Source: 66-474 sp035249175
GTDB lineage: Bacteria; Pseudomonadota; Gammaproteobacteria; Xanthomonadales; Rhodanobacteraceae
Direction of reading: 5' to 3'
Length of the DNA: 64,000 nucleotides
Assembly: GCA_035249175.1 (NCBI GenBank)
Contig: DATFGT010000051.1
Location: 1 to 64,000 of the forward strand
The notes under the pieces are model-generated. The model was not told where the DNA came from. It was given only the letters and a program-made list of their open reading frames with translations, and did not search any database. Both the position numbers and the translations under genes were made by a program. Below, one piece after another: positions 52,706 through 62,373 of the stretch (the first letter of the stretch is position 1; each line of letters begins with the position of its first letter).

Positions 52706-55700
52706 TCAGCCTGATGCGGCGGGAGGGGGCGATGCCGGCAACGAGGAGGATGGAATGCTTGCTGCTGTCGAAGGCGAGCCTGGCGGTCCCGCACTGCTGG
52801 CCGCCGAAGCAGGCACGGCTGTGTCCGGCGACAACGGTGACGTGGTGGCGGGCGCGGCAGTGCTCGCTGCCGGCGCGGGCAGCGGCACGGAAGCCACGGT
52901 CTCGATCTTCGGCTTGTCCCAACTGCCGGTGACCCGGTAGATGCTGCCCGCGGCCTTGTTGAGGCCCTTGCCGATCAGGCCCTGCACCACCAGCCCGGCC
53001 GCGGCGCCGACCGGGCCGCCAATCACCGCACCGACCACCGGCAGCGTTCCGCCGACATGCGGCGTGACATCAACCGTCAGGTCGTAATCGCGCGCGCGGA
53101 ATCCGGTGCGGCCCTGCATCACGATCCGCGCCGCGGGTGCGGTGATGATCATGTTGCGGGTGTAGGCGCTGCCATCCTTCAGCTGGAAGTTCGCCGATGC
53201 GCTGTCGAAACCGAAGCCCGATCTGAACACGTCGCCGAAGTGCAGCATCAAGCGACTTGGCAGTTCGCGCAGCGACAACAACCCCAGCAAGCGACCCAGC
53301 CCCGGCTTCACCGCCAGGATGCGCCCCTCGCCCACCTTGATGTCCAGTTCGCCGTTCATCCAGGCCAGTGAAAACCCCGATGGCGCGCCCGGCCATGTGC
53401 CGTCGATGTGCAGGTGCGAATCCTTGCCGCCGGCCAGCAGTCCGCTGAAACCGAACGCGCCCAGCATCTTGCCAAAATCATGCGACGCGACGTCGATGAC
53501 GAGGTGCGACGCGCTGGATGCCTTGGTGCCGTTCCAGTCGCCATGCGACTGGATCGTGAAATCCGCGCCCTTCGAGCCGAACTTCTCGATGCGCATGCCT
53601 TGCGGCGTGGACGCACTCTCGAAGGTGGTCGTGCCGAGCTGCGCCTTGCCGAGCCTGAGATCGCCGATGGTGACGTGCAGCGGCGGCACCGCGACCGGCG
53701 CGATCGGCGAATTCGCAGGCGGCGGCGACGGACCCGAGGGCTCCTTGGGTTGCGGCGGCTCCGGCCAATGCAGGTAGTCCAGTTTCGCGGTGATCCCGCG
53801 CGTTGCGAGATCGCGGGTCGGCAGCTCGATCGTGCCTTTCATCGCGGTGCCATCGAAGGCGATGGTGTCGTTCTCCGCGCCGGCGTCGAACGAGAACTGC
53901 AGCGTACCGAGATCGGTGCCGAACACCTGTGCAGAATCCGTCGCGACGTTGGCCTTCGCGAGTTCCGGAAACGCGCCGCCCGACTCGCCGCCCAGCGCCT
54001 GCTGGATCCAGCCGCTGACGTCCAGCCGCGGCGCCCGCCCGTTCACGACCAGTCCACGCGCAGGAACACTGGTGGGCATTTCGCTGCCGAAGTTCATGGC
54101 CAGTGCCGTCGGCTGATTGCGCGCAGCGTCGGCCAGGCGGCCGCGCACCTGCAATACGTCGCCCAGCGATACTGTCAGCAAAGCGCCGGCCGGCGGCAAT
54201 TGCAAGGTCAGATCGAGCGGCAGTTGCGCGTCAATCCGCTTGTCCAGCGGCGCCGGAAAGTCCAGCGCAAGACCGGCGAGCGTGGATTTCACGTTGAGGA
54301 GTGTCGTTGCCGGCGCGTTGTTCTCACCGTCCACCACACGCACGCCGATATGGAACGGCGCGGCGCCGCTCGCATGCGCCACCAAACCGGCGAGGTCGGG
54401 ATAGCCCTGCACCATCGCCTGCGCCGACGCCGTGGTATCCATCGACGCCTCGACCATGTCCTTCGGATCGTCGACGGCATTGCCGCCGACAGCCATCGAC
54501 AATTTCGCGGGCGCGCCGCGGAACATCGCGGACAAACCGTTCGCGCGGAATCCCTTGTTGTCGATCAGCAACGGCCCGGTGAGATTCTTCAGCGCGAGAT
54601 TCCATTTCACCGCGGTCACGTCCGCCTTGGCGAGATCGACCTTGCCGCCGAGCGTGAAGTCTTGCGCATGATCCAGCGGGATGGACAACTTGATGCCGAA
54701 CTTGCCGGTGCCGCCGACCTTCAACCCGTCCAGCACGTCCTTGGCATCCGTACCCACCGGGCTGTGACGGACGAAATCCAGCAACTGCGCGCCGGTGCCG
54801 CCGCCCTGGATATCGAGATCGAGCACGCCGTTGTGCAGATCGGGAATCGTTGCGACCGCATACGTGGTCGTGATTCCCTGTACCGTCGCATGCGTGGCGA
54901 CGATGGCCATGTGGTTGTCGACGAAGTCCAGCGCGGCATCGACGTTGGTCGCCCGCGGCCACTGATCGGAAAAGTCGAACGTGGCGTCCTCAACGGCGCC
55001 GGTCGCCTCGAAGCGGCCCTGATGATCGAGGAATGGCCAATCGTCCAGATCGCCGCGTATCACCACCCGCCCCGAGGTCACCTCGCCACCCACGAACGCG
55101 TGATCCAGCCAAGCGATCAGGGACGGCGGCATGCTGCGATACGGCCAGAACATCTTGGCGTCGGCGGTCCTGCCGTGCTCGAGCACGCCGGACGCGGAAA
55201 CGAAGGGTTTGTGTCCATCGCCACGCCAGATCAAATGCGCCCGACCATTGCCGGCAAATTCGCCGGTATCGAAATGCAATCCGTCCGCCGCGATGTTCCA
55301 CAGACCGTCTTCGCGCCACGCCACCAGCGTGCCACCGAACTTGCGGAACACGAACGGCTTGCGAAATACATCCGTAAGCGCGAGTGTCGCCGCTTGCGGC
55401 GGCAGCTCCAGCGACAACGCACCGTTGTCAGCACGGAGGATGCCCTGCGCCAAGGCAATACCCGGGATCGTTCCGGTCGCACTCGACTGCAATCCGGAAA
55501 ACCGCACCGTCGCGTCGTAGCGCCCGCCTTCGCGCCACGTCAGCGCGGCGGTATCCAGTTGCACGTGCGGCTGCGCCTGCGTCACCCAATCGACCAGGGC
55601 CCGCGGTGCCTGCGGCATCATCGCGGCCAGCGACAGCCAAGGCGTGACATCGATCCCGCGCGCCGCCGCCGACATCCGCCACGTGCCCGGATGGCCATCG

Positions 55701-56671
55701 AGTTGCACGATCGCGCCACCCGCCTGGTCGATGCCCGCGCGCGGCTTGCCGGGCCCGCGCCACGCAAGGTTCCAGCCGTCGCGGGTGTGCTTCGCCTGCA
55801 CAACGCCCGAGAGTGCCGCAAGCCCCACGCTTCGATTGCCCGGACCGGATGCCACCAGATCGCGCACCGCGTAGCGCGCCGCCGCAGACGCCAGCTTGCC
55901 CTCCCGCCAACTGCCCCACAGTTCGATGTCGGCCTGGCCGTTGCGCACGGAGTAGCCGTGCAAATCCAGTCCGCGCACCGCTTCGGCAAGATCGAAATTG
56001 CTGGTCGTGATGTGCAGGTCGTAATTGCGCTCCGCCGCATCCATGCGTCCGTTCACCGTCACCGCCTGCCGCGTTCCGAGTTGCTGCAGGCTGCCGGCGA
56101 AGCGCACCGAGTCTCCGATGTTCACCACGCGCAAATGCGGCGCAAGCACCCGCCACGAGCGCCGCGTGACCTCATCCACGATGTCCACGCGTACGTCGCT
56201 CAGGTCCAGGTCCACCGGCAGCGACTGCAATGGCGCGTGCGTTTCGGCGGACGAATTGCCGAACCCGGCCACCCGCCAGCCGGACACCGAATGTTCGACG
56301 CGCAGCTCGATACCGTTGAGCCGCAACGTCAGCCAGCGATGCGCAGGACGCAGCCACGCGCTGAAATCGAATTTCAACTGGGCCTGCCGCAACGTGATCG
56401 ACTTGCCGCCCGGCTGGGGCGGACCCAGCGTCAGGTCCTTCACGGTCAGCAACGGACCCGAGGGCTGCCAGCGGCTCGCGACGCCCTCGAACTTCACCGG
56501 ACGATGCAGCCGCGCGGACAACTGGCGCGCGATGAAATTCGGATAGTTCGTTGCCAGCGGCAACAGGGTCTGCACCAGTCCCATCGCAGCCGCCGCGGCG
56601 ATCAGCAGTACCGCGACGAACGCGGTCAGCGCGAAACGCGCGCGGCGCAGGTGATGGCGCCAGGGCGTCAT
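52706..56671 (-). CDS. yhdP: YhdP, AsmA-like bridge protein for phospholipid transport
   Basis: 1321 residues, similar to E. coli YhdP (1266). A single N-terminal helix (about 13-35) anchors it in the inner membrane, and a very long beta-rich region with AsmA/DUF3971-type repeats spans the periplasm to the outer membrane, moving phospholipids. Typical features are the N-terminal ARFALTAFVAVLL and the C-terminal block GLGRLLGLLSLRELPSRL with SGFGFDSASANFQLKDGSAYTRN. The final 60 residues are a low-complexity Ala/Pro/Ser/Thr tail that may be disordered. It lies upstream of tldD as in E. coli; rng is 363 bases upstream. Start: ATG at 56671. Confidence 0.88.
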   Translation of the reverse strand: MTPWRHHLRRARFALTAFVAVLLIAAAAAMGLVQTLLPLATNYPNFIARQLSARLHRPVKFEGVASRWQPSGPLLTVKDLTLGPPQPGGKSITLRQAQLKFDFSAWLRPAHRWLTLRLNGIELRVEHSVSGWRVAGFGNSSAETHAPLQSLPVDLDLSDVRVDIVDEVTRRSWRVLAPHLRVVNIGDSVRFAGSLQQLGTRQAVTVNGRMDAAERNYDLHITTSNFDLAEAVRGLDLHGYSVRNGQADIELWGSWREGKLASAAARYAVRDLVASGPGNRSVGLAALSGVVQAKHTRDGWNLAWRGPGKPRAGIDQAGGAIVQLDGHPGTWRMSAAARGIDVTPWLSLAAMMPQAPRALVDWVTQAQPHVQLDTAALTWREGGRYDATVRFSGLQSSATGTIPGIALAQGILRADNGALSLELPPQAATLALTDVFRKPFVFRKFGGTLVAWREDGLWNIAADGLHFDTGEFAGNGRAHLIWRGDGHKPFVSASGVLEHGRTADAKMFWPYRSMPPSLIAWLDHAFVGGEVTSGRVVIRGDLDDWPFLDHQGRFEATGAVEDATFDFSDQWPRATNVDAALDFVDNHMAIVATHATVQGITTTYAVATIPDLHNGVLDLDIQGGGTGAQLLDFVRHSPVGTDAKDVLDGLKVGGTGKFGIKLSIPLDHAQDFTLGGKVDLAKADVTAVKWNLALKNLTGPLLIDNKGFRANGLSAMFRGAPAKLSMAVGGNAVDDPKDMVEASMDTTASAQAMVQGYPDLAGLVAHASGAAPFHIGVRVVDGENNAPATTLLNVKSTLAGLALDFPAPLDKRIDAQLPLDLTLQLPPAGALLTVSLGDVLQVRGRLADAARNQPTALAMNFGSEMPTSVPARGLVVNGRAPRLDVSGWIQQALGGESGGAFPELAKANVATDSAQVFGTDLGTLQFSFDAGAENDTIAFDGTAMKGTIELPTRDLATRGITAKLDYLHWPEPPQPKEPSGPSPPPANSPIAPVAVPPLHVTIGDLRLGKAQLGTTTFESASTPQGMRIEKFGSKGADFTIQSHGDWNGTKASSASHLVIDVASHDFGKMLGAFGFSGLLAGGKDSHLHIDGTWPGAPSGFSLAWMNGELDIKVGEGRILAVKPGLGRLLGLLSLRELPSRLMLHFGDVFRSGFGFDSASANFQLKDGSAYTRNMIITAPAARIVMQGRTGFRARDYDLTVDVTPHVGGTLPVVGAVIGGPVGAAAGLVVQGLIGKGLNKAAGSIYRVTGSWDKPKIETVASVPLPAPAASTAAPATTSPLSPDTAVPASAASSAGPPGSPSTAASIPSSSLPASPPPAASG

Positions 56672-57034
56672 TGCACGCCTCCGGCGCAGGCTGGGCTGAT
56701 CCCGGCCCCAGCTCGGAAGAAGCCCAACGTGATCGCACGTGCGCGTTGAGCATCACGGCGCTCACGACCTGCAAATCCACGCGTGGGTGCATGAGACAGC
56801 CTGTAGGGCGGGAGTAGCGCAGCGAATCCCGCCGGCCAAAGCGCAAAAGGCGGGTTGTCACCCGCCCGACCAAAGCAGGTCACGGATGGCCGAGTTCGCG
56901 CCGGCACGCGATCGGCGAGCACCGCAGGGAAGTCGAGGCGACAGGAGGTTGCCGAGAGCGTCATGTCCGGCGCAATCGTTTTGGCCACGTTTGCCGCAAC
57001 AAAAGTGGCTCGCTCGCGAAGCGAGCGACACTCG
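56672..57034. other. Gap between rng and yhdP with a repeat and a terminator hairpin
   Basis: Holds a repeat at about 56800-56875 whose start, GTAGGGCGGGAGTAGCGCAG, resembles the element at 40803, and the hairpin at 57011-57027. No gene was recognised. The yhdP promoter may lie here. Confidence 0.45.
57004..57030 (-). terminator. Intrinsic-like terminator after rng
   Basis: Minus strand: stem CGCTCGC-TTC-GCGAGCG followed by AGCCACTTTTGTT, with a short T run. It starts 8 bases after the rng stop. Confidence 0.6.
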
Positions 57035-58504
57035 TCAAAGGAGCACGACATCGAACTGCTCCTGCCCGTACTGCTCCTCGGGTTGGAAGCGGATCGATTT
57101 CCCGATGAAGGCTTCCAGCTCGGCGACCGCGGACGATTCTTCTTCCAGCATCCGCGCGACCACTTTCGGCGCCGCCAGCACCAGCAGTTTCTCGGCATCG
57201 AACTGGCGCACCGCGCGGGTAATCTCGCGGAAGATTTCATAGCCGACCGTCTCGGCGGTTTTGACGATGCCGCGGCCCGCGCACGCGGGGCAGGGCTCGC
57301 ACAACTGCCGCGCAAGACTTTCGGTGGTGCGCTTGCGGGTCATCTCGACCAGGCCCAGCGGACTCATTTCGTACACGGTGGTCTTGGCATGATCGCGCGC
57401 CAGCGCCTTTTCGAGCGTGCGCAGCACCTGGCGCTTGTGCTCGTCGTCGTGCATGTCGATGAAGTCGATGATGACGATGCCGCCGAGGTTGCGCAGGCGG
57501 AGCTGGCGCGCCGCGGCCTGCGCGGCTTCGAGGTTGGTGCGGAACGCGGTCTCCTCCAGGTTGCGCGAGCCGAGATAGGCGCCGGTGTTGACGTCGATCG
57601 TGGTCATCGCCTCGGTCTGGTCGATCACGAGGTAGCCGCCGGATTTCAGCGGGACTTCCTTGAGCAGCGCCTTCTGGATTTCGTCATCGACACCGTACAG
57701 ATCGAAGATCGGACGCTCGCCGGAATAGTGCTCAACACGATCGGTCAGGCCCGGCATGAACTGCCGCGCGAACGCCAGCGTGCGCTCGAAGGTTTCGTGC
57801 GAATCCACGCGCACCTTTTCAATTTCGTCATGCATCAGGTCGCGCAGCACGCGCAGCGGCAGCGGCGGTTCCTCATAAACGCGATCGCCGGGTTGTGCGC
57901 CTGCAATCACTTCGGACACCGTCTGCCACACGCGCGTCACGTAGGCGACGTCCTCGGCCAGCGCCGGAGAATCCAGCCCTTCGGCATTGGTACGCGCGAT
58001 CAGGCCGAAGCCGCCGGCGGCCAGTCCGGCCAGCACGCCACGCAGGCGTTCGCGCTCGGCTTCGTCCTCGATGCGAACCGACACGCCCAGCGTGGTGCTG
58101 TCCGGCAGCAACACCAGATAGCGTGACGGAATGGAAAGAAACGTGGAAAGCCGCGCGCCCTTGCTGCCGATCGGGTCCTTGATCACCTGCACGACCACAC
58201 GCTGGCCTTCGTGGACCATTTCGGTAATCGGGCGCACGCTGATCGGCGCGGGCGCGCCGCCGTCGATCGGATAACTGGGGTGCGCCATGTCGCCCGCGTG
58301 CAGGAACGCGCTGCGCTCGAGCCCGATGTCCACGAACGCCGCCTGCATGCCGGGCATCACGCGCTTCACCCGTCCGCAATAGATGTTGCCGACGTAGCCG
58401 CGATGCCCGCTGCGCTCGACGTGGACTTCCTGCAGCATGCCGTTCTCGACCACGCCGACCCGCGCCTCGCGGGGCGTCACGTTGATCAGGATTTCCTCGG
58501 TCAT
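57035..58504 (-). CDS. rng: Ribonuclease G
   Basis: 489 residues, the RNase G length (489 in E. coli). MTEEILINVTPREARVGVVENG is the family start, followed by the S1 domain (GHRGYVGNIYCGRVKRVMPGMQAAFVDIG). The catalytic Asp in TTIDVNTGAYLG and the metal site IDFIDMHDDEHKR are present. The zinc link CEPCPACAGRG (CPxC) mediates dimers. It acts in 16S rRNA 5' maturation and mRNA decay. It follows maf with 120 bases between them. Start: ATG at 58504. Confidence 0.95.
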   Translation of the reverse strand: MTEEILINVTPREARVGVVENGMLQEVHVERSGHRGYVGNIYCGRVKRVMPGMQAAFVDIGLERSAFLHAGDMAHPSYPIDGGAPAPISVRPITEMVHEGQRVVVQVIKDPIGSKGARLSTFLSIPSRYLVLLPDSTTLGVSVRIEDEAERERLRGVLAGLAAGGFGLIARTNAEGLDSPALAEDVAYVTRVWQTVSEVIAGAQPGDRVYEEPPLPLRVLRDLMHDEIEKVRVDSHETFERTLAFARQFMPGLTDRVEHYSGERPIFDLYGVDDEIQKALLKEVPLKSGGYLVIDQTEAMTTIDVNTGAYLGSRNLEETAFRTNLEAAQAAARQLRLRNLGGIVIIDFIDMHDDEHKRQVLRTLEKALARDHAKTTVYEMSPLGLVEMTRKRTTESLARQLCEPCPACAGRGIVKTAETVGYEIFREITRAVRQFDAEKLLVLAAPKVVARMLEEESSAVAELEAFIGKSIRFQPEEQYGQEQFDVVLL

Positions 58505-58624
58505 GTCGGGCGCTCGTGGGCTATTGGAAGGCAGTCGTCGCTGCAGCAGTCGTCGCCCGCGCTTCCCTGTGCGTGCATGGGCCGGCAAAGGCGCCACGAG
58601 GGCGTCCCGCAACCGGCTTACCTG

Positions 58625-59254
58625 TTATAGCCCGGTGGGTCTGTACCTGTCGATGCAGCAATCGCGTCCGTTCAGTCGCGGTCGGGCCGCGATGCCGGCG
58701 CCGCACAGCAACCGGGCGGTTTCGAACAGTGGCAAGCCCATCACGCCGGAGTAGCTGCCCGACAGGTGCGCGATGAAGGCGGCCGCCCTGCCCTGGATCG
58801 CGTAAGCTCCGGCCTTGCCGAACGGTTCGCCGGTGGTGACGTAATCCGCGATCGCGCGTTCGTCCAGCTCCGCGAACGCGACCATCGATTCGCACACCGC
58901 GATGTTTTCCGAAGACGCAGTCGCGCAACACACCACCGAGATTACGGCGTGCTCGCGAGCCGACAGTACGCGCAACATCGCGGCTGCATCATCGCCATCG
59001 CGCGGCTTGCCAAACACGCGGTCATCCAGCACCACCTCGGTGTCAGCGCCCAGCACGACCGCGCCGGGATCGCCCGCGCTCACCGCCTGCAAGCCAGCGC
59101 GCGCTTTCGCACGCGCCACGCGTTCGACGTACGCACATGGCGCTTCGTCCCCGCCACGCACCTCCGGCACGTCCACGTCGACGATTTCGAAATCGGCGCC
59201 GATCTGCGCGAGCAGTTCGCGACGGCGCGGGGATTGCGAAGCGAGATAAAGCAT
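58625..59254 (-). CDS. Maf family nucleotide pyrophosphatase (YhdE type)
   Basis: 209 residues. MLYLASQSPRRRELLAQIG is the Maf signature, and the active-site DVPEVRGG, VLGADTEVVLDD and the YAIQGRAAAFI segment of the dTTP/UTP-hydrolysing type (YhdE) are present. It removes modified or canonical pyrimidine triphosphates and is linked to cell-division control. It is upstream of rng, as in E. coli mreBCD-yhdE-rng. The C-terminus appears extended by about 15 residues compared with the 190-200 usual length. Start: ATG at 59254, 6 nt after a -10-like element. Confidence 0.9.
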   Translation of the reverse strand: MLYLASQSPRRRELLAQIGADFEIVDVDVPEVRGGDEAPCAYVERVARAKARAGLQAVSAGDPGAVVLGADTEVVLDDRVFGKPRDGDDAAAMLRVLSAREHAVISVVCCATASSENIAVCESMVAFAELDERAIADYVTTGEPFGKAGAYAIQGRAAAFIAHLSGSYSGVMGLPLFETARLLCGAGIAARPRLNGRDCCIDRYRPTGL

Positions 59255-59260
59255 CGCGCA

Positions 59261-59266
59261 AGGATA
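59261..59266 (-). promoter_or_regulatory. -10-like element of a probable leaderless maf promoter
   Basis: TATCCT on the minus strand, ending 6 nt before the ATG at 59254. No Shine-Dalgarno is present. A -35 match was not found, so support is weaker than for xseB. Confidence 0.4.
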
Positions 59267-59289
59267 ATGCGCGAACGACCTTCCTTTGT

Positions 59290-59457
59290 TCATCATTCCG
59301 GAATACTCGCGCCATCCATGGCGCTCGCGCTACGCGCCGCCTCGGCGTTCGCGTTTGCAATCCTGCAAACGCAGTCGCGCAGCGATATCCGGAACCCAGC
59401 GCCTTGATTTCCTGCGTCACAAGAGACACTGGATTCCCGCTTGCGCGGGAATGACGA
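59290..59457. repeat. Inverted-repeat element family 1, copy 3 (long form)
   Basis: Starts TTCATCATTCCGG, ends GGGAATGACGA. Includes ATTCCC-GCTTGCGC-GGGAAT and a central segment (GCGTTCGCGTTTGCAATCCT) that matches the 16356-16471 copy in reverse orientation. It lies between maf and the antiporter stop. Confidence 0.75.
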
Positions 59458-59483
59458 AAATAAACCAATTGCTCGCAGCCTCC

Positions 59484-61295
59484 TCACGCCGCCGCCGCAT
59501 CCACGGGCGCGCCCTGTTGCGGGGGCACCAGCGCGATCACCGTCCAGCCGGGACGCGGCTCGGTCTTCTCCCGATTGCTGTTCACCCGCAATTTTCCGTT
59601 CGGCTCCAGGCCGAACAGCAGCACCGTGTCCGCGCCATGTTGCGCGACGAAATCGGGCCAGCCGAACGCCTCGGTCAACGCATTGGTCTTGATGCGCCAG
59701 CCGCCGGCCAGCAATTCGACGAAGCGGGTGCGCGTCATCTCGGCACCGAACAACGCCTTCGCGCGAAGATTGCCGGCAAACGCGGAGCGGTTGTTGGCGT
59801 CTTCCGGCGCCAGCACGCGCAAGCGATAGACGTGCTCGCGCCCGAACTCCTGGCGATATTGCAGGCACGCCAGCGAATTCAGTTCGCGCCGGTTCGACAT
59901 CGCGAGCAAACGTCCGATGCCCGTTAGATCCAAATTCAACGCCGCGTGCTGCGAGGTGGGATTGCCGAAGAAGGTTGTCAGCCCGGCCATCCGTGCCTTG
60001 CTGATGCCTTCCCAGTCGTCGTCCGCCAGCACCACCTGGAATTTCTGGTCCGCGAGCGCCTGCGCGATCCCGCGCGCGACTTCATCGGAACCGAAAATCA
60101 GCACGCCATCCGGATCGGGGTCGGCCACCTTCAGCCAGCGCGCCAGCGGTCGCGCGGTCGCACTTTGCAACACCACCGTCGCGATGATCAGGATGAATAC
60201 CAGCGGCACCAGCGCATCCGCGCCGCCGACGCCGAGATCGCCCAGCCGCAGCGCAAACAGCGACGACACCGACGCCGCCACCACGCCGCGCGGCGACACG
60301 TACGACAGCAACGCGCGCTCGCGCCAGTTCAAGAGGCTGCCGAACGTCGCCACCAAGATCGACACCGGCCGGATCACGAACTGCGCCGCCACGAACACCA
60401 GGACGCCCGCCATCAACATGCCCGGCGGCAGCGGCCAGTGCAGCCGCGCCGCCAGCACCACGAACAGCAGCGACACCAGCAGCGTGGACAGGTGTTCCTT
60501 GAAATCCATGATGTGGTCGATGTGGATGCCGCGCAGGTTGCCCAGCGTGATGCCCATGATCGTCACCGCCACCAGCCCCGACTCGTGGGTCAGCTCATTC
60601 GAGAGCGTGAACGCACCCAGCACCGCGATCAGCGTGCCGTAGGCCTGCAGGTATTCGGGAATCAACTGCCGGTACAACAGGAACGCCAGCGCAGCCGCGA
60701 CGCCGAGTCCGATTCCCGCGCCAATGCCGACCGTCGCGCCGAATACCGCCAGCGAATGCCCCTGCTGATGCGTCACGATGGCTTCGAACACCAATACCGC
60801 GAACAGCGCGCCCAGCGGGTCCAGCACGATGCCTTCCCAGCGCAGCGCACTGGCGATGCGCGCGTTCGGGCGCAGCGTGCGCAGCATCGGCGTGATCACC
60901 GTGGGCCCCGTCACGCAGGTCAGCGCGCCGAACAGCAGCGCGATCGTCCATGGCACACCCGCGATCCAGTGCGCCGCGCCGGCCAGCATCAACAGCGCCA
61001 GCACCGCGCCGTAACTCACCATGCCGCGCACCGCGCGGCCGATTCCGCGCAATTCCGAAAAGCGCAGCGTCATGCTGCCCTCGAACAGGATCAGCGCGAC
61101 CGCCAGCGACACGGTTGGAAACAGGAAATCGCCCAGCGCTTTGTCCGGATCGAACAGCCCCGTCGCCGGCCCGATCACGATGCCGATCAGCAGCAGGAAG
61201 AGGATCGCCGGCAGCCGCATCCGCCATGCCAGCCACTGGGCGAAGAACCCCACGACCAGCAGCACGGTGAGCACTACGCCAAGATCAATCGCCAT
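59484..61295 (-). CDS. CPA1-type Na+/H+ or K+/H+ antiporter with TrkA-N domain
   Basis: 603 residues. About 12 membrane helices (1-390) with ALIFEGSMTLRFSELRG and FGALTCVTGPTVITPMLRT, the latter with Thr-Gly-Pro in place of the central helix motif of CPA antiporters, then a cytoplasmic NAD-binding domain starting at VLIFGSDEVARGIAQAL. Exports Na+ or K+ in exchange for H+ in the inner membrane. It is flanked by repeat elements and interrupts the usual rlmH-maf adjacency. A Kch-type channel lies elsewhere in the window. Start: ATG at 61295. Confidence 0.9.
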   Translation of the reverse strand: MAIDLGVVLTVLLVVGFFAQWLAWRMRLPAILFLLLIGIVIGPATGLFDPDKALGDFLFPTVSLAVALILFEGSMTLRFSELRGIGRAVRGMVSYGAVLALLMLAGAAHWIAGVPWTIALLFGALTCVTGPTVITPMLRTLRPNARIASALRWEGIVLDPLGALFAVLVFEAIVTHQQGHSLAVFGATVGIGAGIGLGVAAALAFLLYRQLIPEYLQAYGTLIAVLGAFTLSNELTHESGLVAVTIMGITLGNLRGIHIDHIMDFKEHLSTLLVSLLFVVLAARLHWPLPPGMLMAGVLVFVAAQFVIRPVSILVATFGSLLNWRERALLSYVSPRGVVAASVSSLFALRLGDLGVGGADALVPLVFILIIATVVLQSATARPLARWLKVADPDPDGVLIFGSDEVARGIAQALADQKFQVVLADDDWEGISKARMAGLTTFFGNPTSQHAALNLDLTGIGRLLAMSNRRELNSLACLQYRQEFGREHVYRLRVLAPEDANNRSAFAGNLRAKALFGAEMTRTRFVELLAGGWRIKTNALTEAFGWPDFVAQHGADTVLLFGLEPNGKLRVNSNREKTEPRPGWTVIALVPPQQGAPVDAAAA

Positions 61296-61367
61296 GCAGC
61301 CTCGCGTCCCTGGAGTTGCGGGTCATGGTAGCGGCTCGCCAGACACCGGGAGCCCGCCTAATTTTGC

Positions 61368-61463
61368 TCGTCATCCCGGAATCGCGAAGCGATATCCGGG
61401 ACCCAGCGCGGTTGTGTCGCCTTGTGAAAAAGTCACCGAATCCCGCGGGCGCCGGCATGACGA
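61368..61463. repeat. Inverted-repeat element family 1, copy 4
   Basis: Begins TCGTCATCCCGG, ends GGCATGACGA, with CCCGGAATCGCG-AAGCG-ATATCCGGG near the left end. It lies upstream of the antiporter and upstream of the YajG-like gene on the other strand. Confidence 0.75.
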
Positions 61464-61609
61464 ATCAGCGGTGATCGAAAGCTCCCGGACCGAACACGAC
61501 AGCTTCTTATTGACAGCTGCGGCCCGCGGCTGGAGTATCCCGCTGCCGTTCCAGGTCAGAGGTGTAAGTTGCGTTAACTATTCTCAGATACGATCCAAAG
61601 GGGGATCAC

Positions 61610-62182
61610 ATGAAGGGGATTTTGTTCGTTGCTCTTGCCGTCGTGCTGCTTTCCGGCTGTGCGTTCAACGCACAAACCGTGAATCTCCACCCCACGGTTT
61701 CGAGTGCACATTCCGCGACGGGCCAAGGGGTTTCAGTTGCAGTCCGCGTTGTCGACGAGCGGGCATCTCAATCGTTGGGGCACCGTGGCGGAGCTGCTGG
61801 TGCGGCGGCTGAAATCACGACCAACTCGGATGTCGCAACAGTCGTGTCGGAGCAAGTGACTCGCGCTCTGCAGGACAATGGGTTTACTGTGCTTGGGCCG
61901 ACCGCACAAGGAAACGCGAGTCTCACGGTGGAGGTCCGGTTGCTCAACTACTCAACCTCTGTGGGCTTTTGGACCGGCGGCATTCAAATCGAGGCTACGC
62001 TTGAGGCGAAGGCAGAAAAGACAGGCAAAAACTTTGAGCAGATGTATCGGGTCAAAAACGAGCAACGGGTCGTCGTCGTGCCCACAGCCGATAAAAACGC
62101 GGAGTGGATTAATGCAGCATTTGGAGACGTCATTACGAAGCTGGTGACCGACGAAAAGCTGTTGGCTTTTCTTGCAGGGTAA
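61610..62182 (+). CDS. YajG family lipoprotein
   Basis: 190 residues. VALAVVLLSGCAFNAQTVNL has the lipobox with Cys at 17, so it is an outer- or inner-membrane lipoprotein of the YajG type. The mature part (VSVAVRVVDERASQSLGHRGG, ITTNSDVATVVSEQVTRALQDNGF) matches YajG. The function is unknown. Its base composition is visibly less GC-rich than neighbours. It is the only plus-strand gene between antiporter and rlmH. Start: ATG at 61610 with AAGGGGG upstream. Confidence 0.82.
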   Translation: MKGILFVALAVVLLSGCAFNAQTVNLHPTVSSAHSATGQGVSVAVRVVDERASQSLGHRGGAAGAAAEITTNSDVATVVSEQVTRALQDNGFTVLGPTAQGNASLTVEVRLLNYSTSVGFWTGGIQIEATLEAKAEKTGKNFEQMYRVKNEQRVVVVPTADKNAEWINAAFGDVITKLVTDEKLLAFLAG

Positions 62183-62200
62183 TCATTCGATCAATCGGAC

Positions 62201-62223
62201 GCTCACCCGCTCCACGGGTGAGC
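62201..62223 (+). terminator. Hairpin terminator after the YajG-like gene
   Basis: GCTCACCCG-CTCCA-CGGGTGAGC, 9-base stem, begins 18 bases after the stop. A weak T run follows. Confidence 0.55.
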
Positions 62224-62276
62224 GCTGCCTGTACCACGCGCCGCATCCGCCGGGGAATCCCGACCAGCCTATTCTG

Positions 62277-62373
62277 TCGTCATTCCCGCGAAAGCGGGAA
62301 TCCAGTTGGTTCTAACAATTTGTGGATAAGGCATTTGGATCCCGGATATCGCTTTGCGATTCCGGGATGACGA
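62277..62373. repeat. Inverted-repeat element family 1, copy 5 (canonical form)
   Basis: Left module TCGTCATTCCCGCGAAAGCG followed by GGAATCCAG; right module CCCGGATATCGC...GCGATTCCGGGATGACGA. Each module is a hairpin. The left core ATTCCC-N8-GGGAAT matches the Neisseria dRS3 consensus in form. Confidence 0.8.

Noticed and set aside
53408..56749. A 1113-codon open frame on the plus strand opposite yhdP
   Set aside because: High GC and codon bias leave the opposite strand open. It has no domain pattern, starts without a ribosome-binding site and is antisense to a well-recognised gene.
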